From: Mesobacillus jeotgali
GTDB lineage: Bacteria > Bacillota > Bacilli > Bacillales > Cytobacillaceae
Assembly (NCBI RefSeq): GCF_002874535.1
Contig: NZ_CP025025.1
Location: 246,001 to 310,000, forward strand
DNA: 64,000 bases
Direction of reading: 5' to 3'
Below are positions 32,483-40,863 of the stretch, piece by piece. The notes beneath the pieces were generated by a model. The model made no database searches. It was not told the DNA's origin and saw only the letters and a list, made by a program, of their open reading frames with translations. The translations under genes and the position numbers were made by a program. How positions within the stretch are numbered: the first letter of the stretch is position 1; each line of letters starts with the position of its first letter.

Positions 32483-33457
32483 ATGCAGCAAGATCATGTA
32501 TTGCGCAAAGACTGGATTGTTGCCTGCAGAGCTGAAGACTTAAAGGAAAAGCCTGTCCAGGTCATCATTATGGGGGAACGGTTAGCGATATTCAGGAATA
32601 GTGAAGGTGTACATGCATTCAAGGATTTATGCGTACATAGAGGAGCAGCTTTGTCTTTGGGAGAAGTGAAAAATGACTGTCTTGTATGCCCTTACCATGC
32701 CTGGGAATATAACCAGGACGGAGATTGTGTGAACATTCCGCAGCTTCCTGAAGGGCGTGCAATCCCTAAGAAGGCAAAAGCCATTTCCTATTCATGCATC
32801 GAGAAGTACGGATTTATTTGGGTGAATCTAGCCAATAATCTGCCAGAGTTTTTCAAATATGAAGAAATGGAAGGGGACAACTGGCATAATGTCATCTGGG
32901 GTCCGCAATCCGTTGAGGCAAAGCCGCCGCGCATCATTGAGAACTTCCTGGATGTAGGTCATCTGGCGGTGGTCCATGAGGGCTTCTTAGGAACTGATAG
33001 CCATCGAATCATCGAAGACTATGCAGTGAATCGGATCGATAATCGAATTTTTTCAGACGAAATACCAATCTATCAGCCAGATCCTGATGGGGCAGGAAAA
33101 CCGAAATATGTCTATTATACCTATGAAATTGTTCGTCCTTTGACGGTTAAATTTACAAAGAGAGATCGTGAAAATAACACGGAAATGACAATTCTTTTAA
33201 CAGTACGTCCTGAAAGTGAAAACACATCAGTGGCCTATGGAATTCTCTCCTTTAACTATGAGACAGGTCTTTCCGATACAGAAATCATCGAGTTTCAAAA
33301 TGAGATTTTCGCACAGGATAAACCGGTAGTTGAGAACCAAAAGCCGGAAGAGCTTCCGCTTGATCTGCAAGTCGAGCTTTCGCTGGTATGTGACCGGATG
33401 AGCATTGCATACAGACAGTATTTAAAAGAGCTTGGGGTGAGCTTGGGTACGGCGTAA
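32483..33457 (+). CDS. Rieske-type aromatic ring-hydroxylating/demethylating oxygenase
   Basis: The 324-residue oxygenase has an N-terminal Rieske 2Fe-2S domain with ligands C50-x-H52 ('CVHRGAALS') and C69-x2-H72 ('CPYHAWEY'). The catalytic domain follows with the mononuclear iron motif 'IENFLDVGHLAVVHEGFLG' (E-N-x-x-D-x2-H-x4-H). Such enzymes hydroxylate rings or remove methyl groups and need a separate reductase, not present here. GGAGGAG is 6 bases before ATG 32483; an in-frame ATG at 32462 is inside the leader. Divergence from a purine-type permease suggests a purine or related heterocycle as substrate. Confidence 0.88.
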   Translation: MQQDHVLRKDWIVACRAEDLKEKPVQVIIMGERLAIFRNSEGVHAFKDLCVHRGAALSLGEVKNDCLVCPYHAWEYNQDGDCVNIPQLPEGRAIPKKAKAISYSCIEKYGFIWVNLANNLPEFFKYEEMEGDNWHNVIWGPQSVEAKPPRIIENFLDVGHLAVVHEGFLGTDSHRIIEDYAVNRIDNRIFSDEIPIYQPDPDGAGKPKYVYYTYEIVRPLTVKFTKRDRENNTEMTILLTVRPESENTSVAYGILSFNYETGLSDTEIIEFQNEIFAQDKPVVENQKPEELPLDLQVELSLVCDRMSIAYRQYLKELGVSLGTA

Positions 33458-33501
33458 GAGGGTACTATAGAAATATTCGCAGGCTAGTTTAAAAGACAAT
33501 G

Positions 33502-33545
33502 AAAATGGCGTGTAAACTGAAACAGTTTTAACACGCCATTTTTCT
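33502..33545 (+). terminator. Terminator, shared sequence with 39304
   Basis: AAAATGGCGTGTAAACTG pairs with CAGTTTTAACACGCCATTTT. An almost identical hairpin in the opposite orientation occurs at 39304-39350. Confidence 0.88.
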
Positions 33546-33584
33546 AGTTTATTGTATGATCGGTCCAAGATATGATCGTTTTTA

Positions 33585-33632
33585 TTTTACATAAGCACCC
33601 TATATTTCAATAAGCGGTCCCCTGGTTATTCA
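33585..33632 (+). repeat. Fragment of the four-unit dyad repeat
   Basis: CATAAGCACCCTATATTTCAATAAGCGGTCCCCTGGTTATT resembles the tail of copy 2 (24590-24633), including CATAAGCACCCT and the following unit. It lies 60 bp before copy 3. Confidence 0.6.
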
Positions 33633-33689
33633 AGAATACTTTTTTCTGCCACGCCCGGTCACGGATAAGGGAAGCAGCGGCTAGTTGAT

Positions 33690-33881
33690 AAATAAGCGGA
33701 GAAATTCCCCTTAATTTCGAAAAAGCTTTAAAAATAGCTCAAATAGCCGGAGAAATTCCGACTATCGACTCAAAAAACAGGCAAATGGACAGTTTTGCAC
33801 CATTTAATCGGAAATTCTCCGCTTATTTCCACCCAACCGAGCCATATTCTTCAGTCTAACCGGAGAATCTCCGGTTATTTT
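33690..33881 (+). repeat. Four-unit dyad repeat, copy 3
   Basis: Units begin near 33690, 33741, 33802 and 33855 (51/61/53). The linker AAAAATAGCTCAAATAGCCGG before unit 2 is shared with copy 5, and GTTTTGCA before unit 3 is shared with copy 1. Together with the fragment at 33585 it fills most of the gap between convergent genes. The remaining stretch to 34034 holds CACTAACCTGCATCGT, which also occurs near 63199. Confidence 0.85.
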
Positions 33882-34034
33882 AAGTCTTGTTGGGAACTCA
33901 AATTTGCCTTCACTAACCTGCATCGTCTGTTCAATAAGAAAAGGAGGCGCTGCAGCTACCCCCTTTGTTAAATTTGCAATCAATAGTCAATAGTTTGAGT
34001 ACTTTACTTCACAATACTTTTTTAACCCCTGGCA

Positions 34035-34604
34035 TTACTTTTCTTTTAACATAGAATACTTTCGATAAGCTTTATAGTAACTGATACTATAAAAAGCAAC
34101 TATAATGGCGGGAAACAACCTTAAAATGGCAAATGGAGTTTCAAATAAGAATGCTTTCCAAAATAATGAACCGTTCATACTCCAAAGACCTTCGGTTAAA
34201 TATAATCCTGAATCTTTGTATATCGTATAAGATAAAAGCAAAAACACTATAGCTAAACTAGATGAATAACCCATCAATCTTTTATAATAATTTCTCCTCG
34301 ATTGGCGATCCGAGAAGATTTCATTTTGTCCGTCATCTTCCTTTTGCCAATATTGAATTCCACCAAGCCAGGTACCTTTTATATATTTCCAACCGAAGTC
34401 CTCATATATCCCTTTATATTCATTAAGTTTTTCCTTTGATAAATATTCTTGATAATCCAGTCGCATCACATATCTCTTGTCAGTCTTTTCGAAGGTGTAT
34501 ATTCCTAATCCACTAATATTTGTGCAGCGATAGCCTTTTTGTAATTGCTCGTTCAGCCATTGCTCCTCTTTTTCAATATCAACAAACATCTTAAACTTCT
34601 TCAT
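34035..34604 (-). CDS. DUF2812 family membrane protein
   Basis: The 189-residue protein has a soluble DUF2812 domain (about 1-105: 'DIEKEEQWLNEQLQKGYRC', 'FEKTDKRYVMRLDYQEYL', 'FGWKYIKG') and two to three C-terminal membrane helices. DUF2812 genes nearly always follow a PadR-like regulator, as here: coding regions overlap by 14 bases. The role is unknown, perhaps a membrane-linked partner of the regulator. ATG 34604 is 8 bases after AAGGAAG; an in-frame GTG at 34613 is too close to the binding site. Confidence 0.85.
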   Translation of the reverse strand: MKKFKMFVDIEKEEQWLNEQLQKGYRCTNISGLGIYTFEKTDKRYVMRLDYQEYLSKEKLNEYKGIYEDFGWKYIKGTWLGGIQYWQKEDDGQNEIFSDRQSRRNYYKRLMGYSSSLAIVFLLLSYTIYKDSGLYLTEGLWSMNGSLFWKAFLFETPFAILRLFPAIIVAFYSISYYKAYRKYSMLKEK

Positions 34605-34908
34605 TGCCTTCACTTCCTTCGTACAGGGATAAAATATGCAGCAACCTGTCTTGTTCCATTTTTAAAATCGCATTTCCTTCCGCAGTGATCATATAAACTT
34701 TCCTCCGGCCTGACTCTCCAACAGATTCAATCCAACCGTGCTTATTCAAGTTTTCAATTGCACCGTATAATGTACCAGCTGCTAAAACAACAGTACCGTT
34801 ACTAATCTTTTCGATCTTTTGCATGACGGCATAGCCGTGGAGCGGTTCACGCAGAGCCAATAAAATATAATGCATGGTTTCAGACAACGGTAATAATTTG
34901 TGTTTCAT
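34591..34908 (-). CDS. PadR family transcriptional regulator
   Basis: The 105-residue winged-helix protein matches PadR: 'TMHYILLALREPLHGYAVMQ', 'AAGTLYGAIENLNKHGWIE' and the wing 'GRRKVYMITAEGN'. PadR regulators repress their own operon and respond to phenolics, antibiotics or membrane cues. Start is ATG with TGAGGTT upstream. The promoter region (34920-34979) carries an inverted repeat with three AGTTCRACT motifs. Operon partner is the DUF2812 gene. Confidence 0.9.
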   Translation of the reverse strand: MKHKLLPLSETMHYILLALREPLHGYAVMQKIEKISNGTVVLAAGTLYGAIENLNKHGWIESVGESGRRKVYMITAEGNAILKMEQDRLLHILSLYEGSEGNEEV

Positions 34909-34919
34909 AACCTCAACCT

Positions 34920-34979
34920 CTATTCAGTTCGACTATATAGTTCAACTTAATAAAAATATAATACAGTTCAACTGAATAG
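34920..34979. promoter_or_regulatory. PadR operator region
   Basis: CTATTCAGTT (34920-34929) and AACTGAATAG (34970-34979) are exact reverse complements. Inside lie AGTTCGACT, AGTTCAACT and AGTTCAACT at 34926, 34940 and 34965. The spacing suggests more than one PadR dimer. Confidence 0.65.
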
Positions 34980-35143
34980 TCAACATATTGTTAAAATAAA
35001 TTAAAGAGCAAATACATTATGCACCTCAAAACTGAACGGTTTAAGAAATCTAGTAAAGGTATGTTCAAGAAGGATTTATTGCTCAAGGTGTTGAAGAATG
35101 TATTTATAAGAAATGAGTCTAAAGCATGGAGGCAGGAGGAATG

Positions 35144-35578
35144 ATGGTGATGCAAATGAAACCGGAATATGAGGATTTTCCGTTAAAGGCATATGACAAG
35201 ATCAGGTATGCAGATACGGATCGTCAGGGACATGTTAATAACGCACTGTTTTCAACCTTCCTGGAAACGGGAAGAACGGAGCTTCTCTATGCAAGGGAGC
35301 CGCTGCATGCTGAAAACGCCTCGTTTGTCATAGCAAGTCTAAAACTGGATTTACTTTCTGAAATACGATGGCCTGGGACAGTGGAAATCGGCAGTGCCAT
35401 TACAAGAGTCGGAAACAGTTCCTTTTCTTTATTTCAAGGAATCTATCAAAATGGCAAGCTTGCTGCAGTGGCAGAAACCGTCATCGTGCAAATGGACGAG
35501 AACACTAGGAAGTCTGCGCCACTTTCCTCTGGAACAAAAGAGAGATTAAAGGAGTACTTAGTGGAACTAGAAAAATAG
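35144..35578 (+). CDS. Acyl-CoA thioesterase, 4HBT hotdog fold
   Basis: The protein (144 residues from this start) is a hotdog-fold thioesterase of the 4-hydroxybenzoyl-CoA type: 'IRYADTDRQGHVNNALFSTF' with the catalytic D in 'DTDRQGHVNN', then 'SEIRWPGTVEIGSAITRVGN'. It hydrolyses an acyl-CoA, chain length unknown. The start is ambiguous among ATG 35141, ATG 35144, GTG 35147 and ATG 35150 after CAGGAGG. A nitroreductase gene follows. Confidence 0.88.
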   Translation: MVMQMKPEYEDFPLKAYDKIRYADTDRQGHVNNALFSTFLETGRTELLYAREPLHAENASFVIASLKLDLLSEIRWPGTVEIGSAITRVGNSSFSLFQGIYQNGKLAAVAETVIVQMDENTRKSAPLSSGTKERLKEYLVELEK

Positions 35579-35596
35579 AAACGAAATCGAATTGCG

Positions 35597-35616
35597 GGGA
35601 CGGGCGGAACCGTCCC
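35597..35616. repeat. GGGACGG...CCGTCCC palindrome
   Basis: GGGACGG-GCGGAA-CCGTCCC, between the thioesterase and nitroreductase genes. Member of the dispersed GGGAC family. Confidence 0.7.
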
Positions 35617-35633
35617 GAAACTTGGGAGTGATT

Positions 35634-36416
35634 GTGTTGGAATTGAATGATGTGATCCACGGGCACCGATCGATTCGTGAATATGAAGATAAGGAAGTTA
35701 GTCAAGATCTGCTCGATAAAATCTTAGAAGCGGGTATTCGTGCCTCTTCAAGCGGAAATATGCAAACTTATTCGATCATTGTCACGAAAGACAAAGAACT
35801 AAAGAAAAAATTATACAATGCTCATATGGAGCAATCGATGGTGGTTGATGCGCCGATCCTTCTAACATTTTGTGCTGATTTTAATAGAATGAGGAAATGG
35901 CTTGAACTCAACGATGCACCTGTTCATTTTGATAATTACATGAGCTTTATGATCGGGGCCATTGATGCTGCTTTGGCGTCACAAAACTGCGCTTTAGCAG
36001 CTGAAAATGAGGGGCTGGGCATTTGCTATATGGGTTCTACGCTAGCCAATTGTGACCAAATTGGTGAACTGCTGAATTTACCGCCAAATGTCGTACCTGT
36101 TGTCGGCTATTCATTAGGGTATCCAGCAGAAAACCCTGCCCCGCGCGATCGGCTGCCATTGCAAGGACTTGTTCACTACGACCAGTATCAGGATTATTCG
36201 GATGAAGAGATTCAGGAAATTTATCAAGATCGAAACGAAAAAGGATGGAACCGCTACATGGCCGTCCCAAAACTTAAAGAAATGACAGAACAATTGGGAT
36301 TAAAGAATCTTGCTCAGATATATACGATAGCCAAATATACAAAGGAATCGCACCAGGAATTTTCACAAACAGTGCTGAAGTACTTGGAGAGACAAAACTT
36401 CATGAATAATGAATAA
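35634..36416 (+). CDS. NADPH-dependent nitroreductase (NfsA/FRP-like)
   Basis: The 260-residue FMN enzyme shows the NfsA/NfrA pattern: 'HRSIREYEDKEV' (FMN phosphate arginines), 'RASSSGNMQTYSIIV', 'APILLTFCADFNRMRKW', 'CALAAENEGLGICYMGSTL' and 'VVPVVGYSLGYPAE'. It reduces nitro compounds or flavins by two electrons. Initiation is at GTG 35634 or TTG 35637 after TGGGAGTG. A decayed partial copy of this gene lies at 45041-45283, so at least one duplication took place in this genome. Confidence 0.9.
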   Translation: MLELNDVIHGHRSIREYEDKEVSQDLLDKILEAGIRASSSGNMQTYSIIVTKDKELKKKLYNAHMEQSMVVDAPILLTFCADFNRMRKWLELNDAPVHFDNYMSFMIGAIDAALASQNCALAAENEGLGICYMGSTLANCDQIGELLNLPPNVVPVVGYSLGYPAENPAPRDRLPLQGLVHYDQYQDYSDEEIQEIYQDRNEKGWNRYMAVPKLKEMTEQLGLKNLAQIYTIAKYTKESHQEFSQTVLKYLERQNFMNNE

Positions 36417-36490
36417 GAATAAAATTGGAGGAAGGGGCAACAAAACCTCCCCTTGGCACGACCTAAACTTTTTAAAGAGGGATAGTAAAA

Positions 36491-36973
36491 ATGAATATCT
36501 TAATTAAGAATTTACCTGAAACAGAGATAGCGTATATCAGACGAACGGGGAGTTATTTTGAGCCCCAAGAACATTGGGGGAAGCTGATCAATTGGGCAAC
36601 TGGCAATGGACTATACCCGCCCCAGCAGTCTTTTATCGGTATATCCTTAGATAATCCGGCTGAAGTTGAAAGCAAGGATTGCCGTCACGATGCCTGCGTT
36701 ACAATACCTGACGGATTTGAAAAAGAAAACCATAAAGATATGAAATTCAGGAAGTTGGAAGGCGGACAATATGCCCTGTATTCCTTTTATGAAAAACCTG
36801 AAAAGCTACATTCTGCTTATCAATACATGTTTGGCGAATGGCTGCCAAATAGTGATTATGCAGCCGATTACGAGAGGTATAACCTCGAATTCAACATGAA
36901 TAACCCTTCGGAAGATCCTGAAGGGAAATGCAGAGTTGATTTATTTATTCCTGTTAAAAAGAGAAGATCTTAA
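36491..36973 (+). CDS. GyrI-like effector-binding domain protein
   Basis: The 160-residue protein has the GyrI/AraC effector-binding fold: 'LPETEIAYIRRTGSYFEPQE', 'FIGISLDNPAEVESKDCRHD', 'EGGQYALYSFYEKPEKLHSA' and a final 'CRVDLFIPVK' strand. Free-standing members bind small amphipathic compounds, and SbmC/GyrI protects DNA gyrase. No DNA-binding domain is attached. AAAGAGGG precedes the ATG. Own terminator follows. Confidence 0.85.
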   Translation: MNILIKNLPETEIAYIRRTGSYFEPQEHWGKLINWATGNGLYPPQQSFIGISLDNPAEVESKDCRHDACVTIPDGFEKENHKDMKFRKLEGGQYALYSFYEKPEKLHSAYQYMFGEWLPNSDYAADYERYNLEFNMNNPSEDPEGKCRVDLFIPVKKRRS

Positions 36974-36977
36974 GGCA

Positions 36978-37007
36978 AAGTGTCACCAATAGACGGTGAC
37001 ATTTTTG
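36978..37007 (+). terminator. Rho-independent terminator
   Basis: TGTCACC-AATAGAC-GGTGACA followed by five T, just after the GyrI-like gene. Confidence 0.85.
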
Positions 37008-37099
37008 CTTTGTACGAACGGAAAGAAGGGGTAATCATTTCGTTAAGCGAATAGTAATTTTGAGAATCTCTTTAATGGTAAAAGTGAGGGTGGAACAAA

Positions 37100-37582
37100 A
37101 TGATGATTAAGTTCTCCATAAATGATGATAGAAGCTTTCATTTAAGATCTGCAGCCATTATTCAACATAATGGCAGGGTTTTATTTCAAAGGCCGGTTGA
37201 TAGTGAAAATTGGTTTTTACCAGGAGGAAGAGTTGAGCACTTTGAATCGACGGAAGAGACGTTAAAAAGAGAGTTAAAGGAAGAGTTTAACTTACAAGCA
37301 GACCACATGAAACTCTGCTGGGTAGTGGAGTATTTTTTAGAGGCAGAGAATAAAAAAATACAGGAATTAGGTATGCACTACCTTGTGGAAATTCCTGAAC
37401 ATCATACATTAAAAGACTATAAAGATGAGTTCAAAGGACTGGAAGACGAATATATTCACAGATGGATTGAGATCAATGAACTTGATCAGTACAAAATAGT
37501 ACCCGAGTTTGTTGTTCCTCAGTTACAAAAGTTGGGGGATAGCAGCAATGTTGAGCATACAGTTTTAGCAGTAGTAAGATAG
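37100..37582 (+). CDS. Nudix hydrolase
   Basis: The 160-residue protein carries a full Nudix box, GRVEHFESTEETLKRELKEE (G-x5-E-x7-REUxEE), at about residues 43-62. It hydrolyses a nucleoside diphosphate-linked compound; specificity cannot be read from sequence. Start at ATG 37100 with GAGGGTGG upstream. The C-terminal half ('DYKDEFKGLEDEYIHRWIEI') fits the ADP-ribose/Nudix clan. Copy 4 of the dyad repeat follows. Confidence 0.9.
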   Translation: MMIKFSINDDRSFHLRSAAIIQHNGRVLFQRPVDSENWFLPGGRVEHFESTEETLKRELKEEFNLQADHMKLCWVVEYFLEAENKKIQELGMHYLVEIPEHHTLKDYKDEFKGLEDEYIHRWIEINELDQYKIVPEFVVPQLQKLGDSSNVEHTVLAVVR

Positions 37583-37640
37583 TGCGTTGATCCATGAGGG
37601 GTTATTAAGCTCTGTTATCATCCATTATTGATTTTCGTGT

Positions 37641-37833
37641 ATTATAAGCGGAGAAATTCCGGCTATTGTATAGAGAGAACGCTTTTGAAGCAGAAATAAG
37701 CGGAGAAATTCCGGTTAACTAATAAAAATAAGGCAAAATCCAACGCTTTGGATTGAATAACCGGAAAAATGACCCTTATTTTAAGGAAACAAGGGTTGTT
37801 TGCAAATTTAAGCGGAATTTCTACGTCTATTTT
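37641..37833 (+). repeat. Four-unit dyad repeat, copy 4
   Basis: Units begin near 37641, 37693, 37755 and 37806 (52/62/51). Units 1 and 2 are ATAAGCGGAGAAATTCCGG; units 3 and 4 are more diverged. It fills nearly the whole gap between the Nudix and GNAT genes. Confidence 0.85.
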
Positions 37834-37893
37834 CAAACACTGTGAAATCAACATACAGATATAACAGAGCCTTTTACTAAAGGGGGTTTAAAT

Positions 37894-38331
37894 GTGAATT
37901 CTGCGGCAGAAATAATACAAGAATTAACGGATAAAGAACAATGGTTAGAAGCCTTTCCGGTTATGAATCAGCTGCGTACTGAGCTGACTCAAGTGACATA
38001 CCTGGAGTTACTTGAAGAAATGAGGAAAGATGGGTATTCTTTATATGCTTTATATATAGATAATCGGATTGTATCCCTGGCTGGTCTAAGCTGGAGAGTT
38101 AACTTCTATAATAAACGTCACGTTTTTATCTATGATCTGGTAACAGATAATGCTCACCGTTCATCTGGGTATGGAGAGAAATTATTAAGTTATATACATA
38201 ATTGGGCAAAAGAAAATGGAGCTGAATATGTGGCGTTAGAATCAGGCATTCAGCGAGACAAAGCTCACCGTTTTTATGAAGAGAAATTAGATTATGATAA
38301 ATGGTGTTACTCATTTAGAAAACCATTATAG
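37894..38331 (+). CDS. GNAT family N-acetyltransferase
   Basis: A 145-residue GNAT enzyme: 'YALYIDNRIVSLAGLSWRVN', 'VFIYDLVTDNAHRSSGYGEK' with the acetyl-CoA loop R-S-S-G-Y-G, and 'YVALESGIQRDKAHRFYEEK'. Substrate unknown. The start is a GTG with AAAGGGGG upstream. It follows dyad repeat copy 4 and precedes a thioredoxin-like gene after 103 bp. Confidence 0.88.
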   Translation: MNSAAEIIQELTDKEQWLEAFPVMNQLRTELTQVTYLELLEEMRKDGYSLYALYIDNRIVSLAGLSWRVNFYNKRHVFIYDLVTDNAHRSSGYGEKLLSYIHNWAKENGAEYVALESGIQRDKAHRFYEEKLDYDKWCYSFRKPL

Positions 38332-38434
38332 GCCTATGGCTGCGAATAGGGAAGAATTACATTATCATTAGATAATCTGGATGCCTGCGTTACATTACGA
38401 AACGGATATAACATAGAAATGAGGAAAAATCTTA

Positions 38435-38992
38435 ATGAAAACAGAACAACAGTATTTTGAAGAGGGAAAATCAATCCAAACTTATATGGCTGAAATGGGC
38501 ACGTTAAAAGAGGAAAGTTTTGCTGTTTATGAACAATTTCATCTCCCGGCAGATGGCTTTGCTGAGGAGTTAAAACAATATCAACTTCATTTCCTGACGA
38601 TTACCGAAGATTGGTGTGGAGATGCCATGATGATCAATCCTGTTATTCGCAAATTAGCGGAGGCTGCGGATATAGAAATGCGCGTCGCATTACGGGATGC
38701 AGATACAGATTTGATTGATCGCCACTTAACTAACGGTGGACGCGCCATTCCAATGATTTTAATTTTTAATAATCAAGGAGATTTACTTGGTAAGTGGGGA
38801 CCTCGGGCACCCAAAGCTCAGCAAATCGTTGATGAAGTTCGAGCTGCACTGCCACTAAAAGAAGATCCCTCATTTCCGGAAAAACAAAAAGAAGCCTTTG
38901 GCTCTTTAAGAAGAAGGTATACAGAGGATTCCGTTCTTTGGTCAGATGTTTATGATAGTTTTAAGGAGACATTATTAACTATTTTGAAGTGA
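38435..38992 (+). CDS. Thioredoxin-like protein with a single active-site cysteine
   Basis: The 185-residue protein has a thioredoxin fold around 'LHFLTITEDWCGDAMMINPV' and 'GGRAIPMILIFNNQGDLLGK' (cis-Pro before the strand). The usual W-C-x-x-C is W-C-G-D-A, so only one active-site cysteine remains; a monothiol exchange or bacilliredoxin-like role is possible, dithiol oxidoreductase activity is not expected. GAGGAAAAATCTT precedes the ATG. Length and extra N-terminal helix fit the 'thioredoxin family protein' group common in Bacillaceae. Confidence 0.8.
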   Translation: MKTEQQYFEEGKSIQTYMAEMGTLKEESFAVYEQFHLPADGFAEELKQYQLHFLTITEDWCGDAMMINPVIRKLAEAADIEMRVALRDADTDLIDRHLTNGGRAIPMILIFNNQGDLLGKWGPRAPKAQQIVDEVRAALPLKEDPSFPEKQKEAFGSLRRRYTEDSVLWSDVYDSFKETLLTILK

Positions 38993-39049
38993 TTAAAGGG
39001 GAAATGTATCTTTATAATAATTCATTGAACCTAAGTGAAGGTGATTTTT

Positions 39050-39277
39050 ATGATAACAAAAAGTAAATACCTATTGATTTTCTTTGTGTTGTTTATTATT
39101 TGCTTAATATCTTGGCAGGTGACAGGTTCTTTGGCGGAAAAGACGAGTGATATGGACATGATTACTTCATTTGCGATATTTAGCTTTCTAGGAACAGTGC
39201 TTTTTCTTCTGATTACTTTAGTTGTATTGTTGATAACAATTGTATCTAAGTATAAAAATAATAATCTTAATGTATAA
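39050..39277 (+). CDS. Small membrane protein, unknown
   Basis: The 75-residue product has two hydrophobic helices (about 6-24 and 39-66) joined by 'TGSLAEKTSDMDMIT' and ends in 'KYKNNNLNV'. I do not recognise the family. AAGGTGA lies 7 bases before the chosen ATG; the in-frame GTG at 39035 would place the binding site inside the coding region. Confidence 0.55.
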   Translation: MITKSKYLLIFFVLFIICLISWQVTGSLAEKTSDMDMITSFAIFSFLGTVLFLLITLVVLLITIVSKYKNNNLNV

Positions 39278-39303
39278 AAAACTGATTATTGCTCTATGAA
39301 AGA

Positions 39304-39350
39304 ACGGCGTGTCAAAACTGGTGTCAGTTTACACGCCATTTTTTTTGCTT
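39304..39350 (+). terminator. Terminator, inverted twin of 33502
   Basis: ACGGCGTGTCAAAACTG and CAGTTTACACGCCATTT pair and a long T run follows. Reverse-complemented, it is nearly identical to the terminator at 33502-33545. Confidence 0.9.
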
Positions 39351-39561
39351 TTTTTCTTCCCGGTTTCTATTGCCTGTTTTCCTGGTGGATTATTCAGGTT
39401 TAAAATATAGAGAAATTGGGTAATAGGACCTGGATAACATCTGGAAAAACACACCTTTACACCTATTTATAGGAAAATGTAGTGATTTAATTAAGATTAC
39501 TTCTCATTTATAATTAATGTGAAGTGGAAAAGTACACCAATTTGTCAGGGAGTGATTATTT

Positions 39562-40854
39562 TTGAATTCTAAAATTGTTTTTAATCCTAAACAGGTAAAC
39601 TCCTCCCTAACGGGTTTGAGTCAAAATATTTCCCGGCTGATCAGTGTTGAGAACGGTATTTCCAATGTGAAGTCCAGTGTGGATCCAAGAATCATAAACA
39701 GAAGAGGAATAGGCGGGAGTTTGTCCAGGGCAACAGCGTCCATCAATCGAATTGAACAAAAGATGGTTCAGCTGAAAACCTATACCGCCAATTCGATAAA
39801 TCAGTATTCAATTGCAGAAAAGCGTGTCAATGGCCAGGCAGAGGAAGTCAAAGAAGCATTTGCATTAGCTCTTGATAAAATGCTGAACGATCGGTATGCG
39901 AGCGGATTATATGACAAATACCATTCTATAGCCGGACATCTGGAACATATACTGCATGGAGCCCAATATTCGGCAGGAGCAGGACTGATGCATCTGCTCG
40001 GGTTCAGGTTCACCGATGTCGATGATGTCCTTAAGAAGTTCCAAGTAGCTGAGTACATAAAGGCTGGGAAATTGAAAATCCCACTCGCAAGCATGATTCA
40101 GCGAGTCGAAAACTCCCGCCCGCTGAACTTCATGGCGAGGATGATGGTGAATCCATTATATTTGGTTTACAATCGAAAAATGCCGTTAGCGGAACTGCTT
40201 TATAAAAAGATGGCGAGTTATTATCCAAAGGATATGGTGAATCTTAGCAATAGCGTTTCTACATTAAAGCAAGCACTCAGGGATTCAAGCACTTTTAAAA
40301 GCGGATTCGAGGCTGTAAAAAGCCAGGCAGGCAGTATCCTGAAAAACAGCGGAAAGCTTATCAGATCCAATGCCCTACTGGCAACAGTCATCACAGCAGG
40401 TGTGGAGTCAGTAGGAGCAGGCATTAAAATCACCGAAAACTATGGCATGTACAGTGGCGAAAAATTAAAAGAGGAAAATGCTAAGGTGGTAGGAAGGGCT
40501 GTTGTCAAAACTGCTACAGTAACAGTTGGTTCCGTTGGTGGAGCGGTAATTGGCGGTATAATTGGAAGCTTGGGCGGTCCTTTAGGTACAGCAGCGGGCG
40601 CCACAGTTGGGGGCTATCTTGGCAGTATGCTTGGAGATAAAGTGGCCTCGATGACTTCTGCTTGGACCGATAAACAATCAGTGCGGTTTAAGGACACTAT
40701 CCACAAAGGTACAGAGGCAGTTGCTTCAGGCGTCAGGAATGTCAAGGAGAGCTTCAACAATGCAAAAGAAGCCATTAGTGATGTTAAGTCACATGCAGCA
40801 AACCTGCTGGATAGTTCAAAATCCTTTTTCGGGAAACTATCATTTGGAAATTAG
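39562..40854 (+). CDS. WXG100-like protein with C-terminal glycine zipper (T7SS-type, YfjB-like)
   Basis: The 430-residue protein has an N-terminal helical segment (about 1-100: 'NPKQVNSSLTGLSQNISRLI', 'VDPRIINRRGIGGSLSRA') that looks like the WXG100/LXG-type secretion domain of Gram-positive type VII substrates. The middle part is unassigned. Near residues 323-362 is a glycine-zipper stretch (GGAVIGGIIGSLGGP, then more GxxxG), typical of membrane-inserting or pore segments. TTG start with GGGAGTG upstream. It heads a three-gene operon; gene order recalls B. subtilis yfjB-yfjC-yfjD. Secretion is inferred, not shown. Confidence 0.7.
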   Translation: MNSKIVFNPKQVNSSLTGLSQNISRLISVENGISNVKSSVDPRIINRRGIGGSLSRATASINRIEQKMVQLKTYTANSINQYSIAEKRVNGQAEEVKEAFALALDKMLNDRYASGLYDKYHSIAGHLEHILHGAQYSAGAGLMHLLGFRFTDVDDVLKKFQVAEYIKAGKLKIPLASMIQRVENSRPLNFMARMMVNPLYLVYNRKMPLAELLYKKMASYYPKDMVNLSNSVSTLKQALRDSSTFKSGFEAVKSQAGSILKNSGKLIRSNALLATVITAGVESVGAGIKITENYGMYSGEKLKEENAKVVGRAVVKTATVTVGSVGGAVIGGIIGSLGGPLGTAAGATVGGYLGSMLGDKVASMTSAWTDKQSVRFKDTIHKGTEAVASGVRNVKESFNNAKEAISDVKSHAANLLDSSKSFFGKLSFGN

Positions 40855-40863
40855 GAGGAGACT

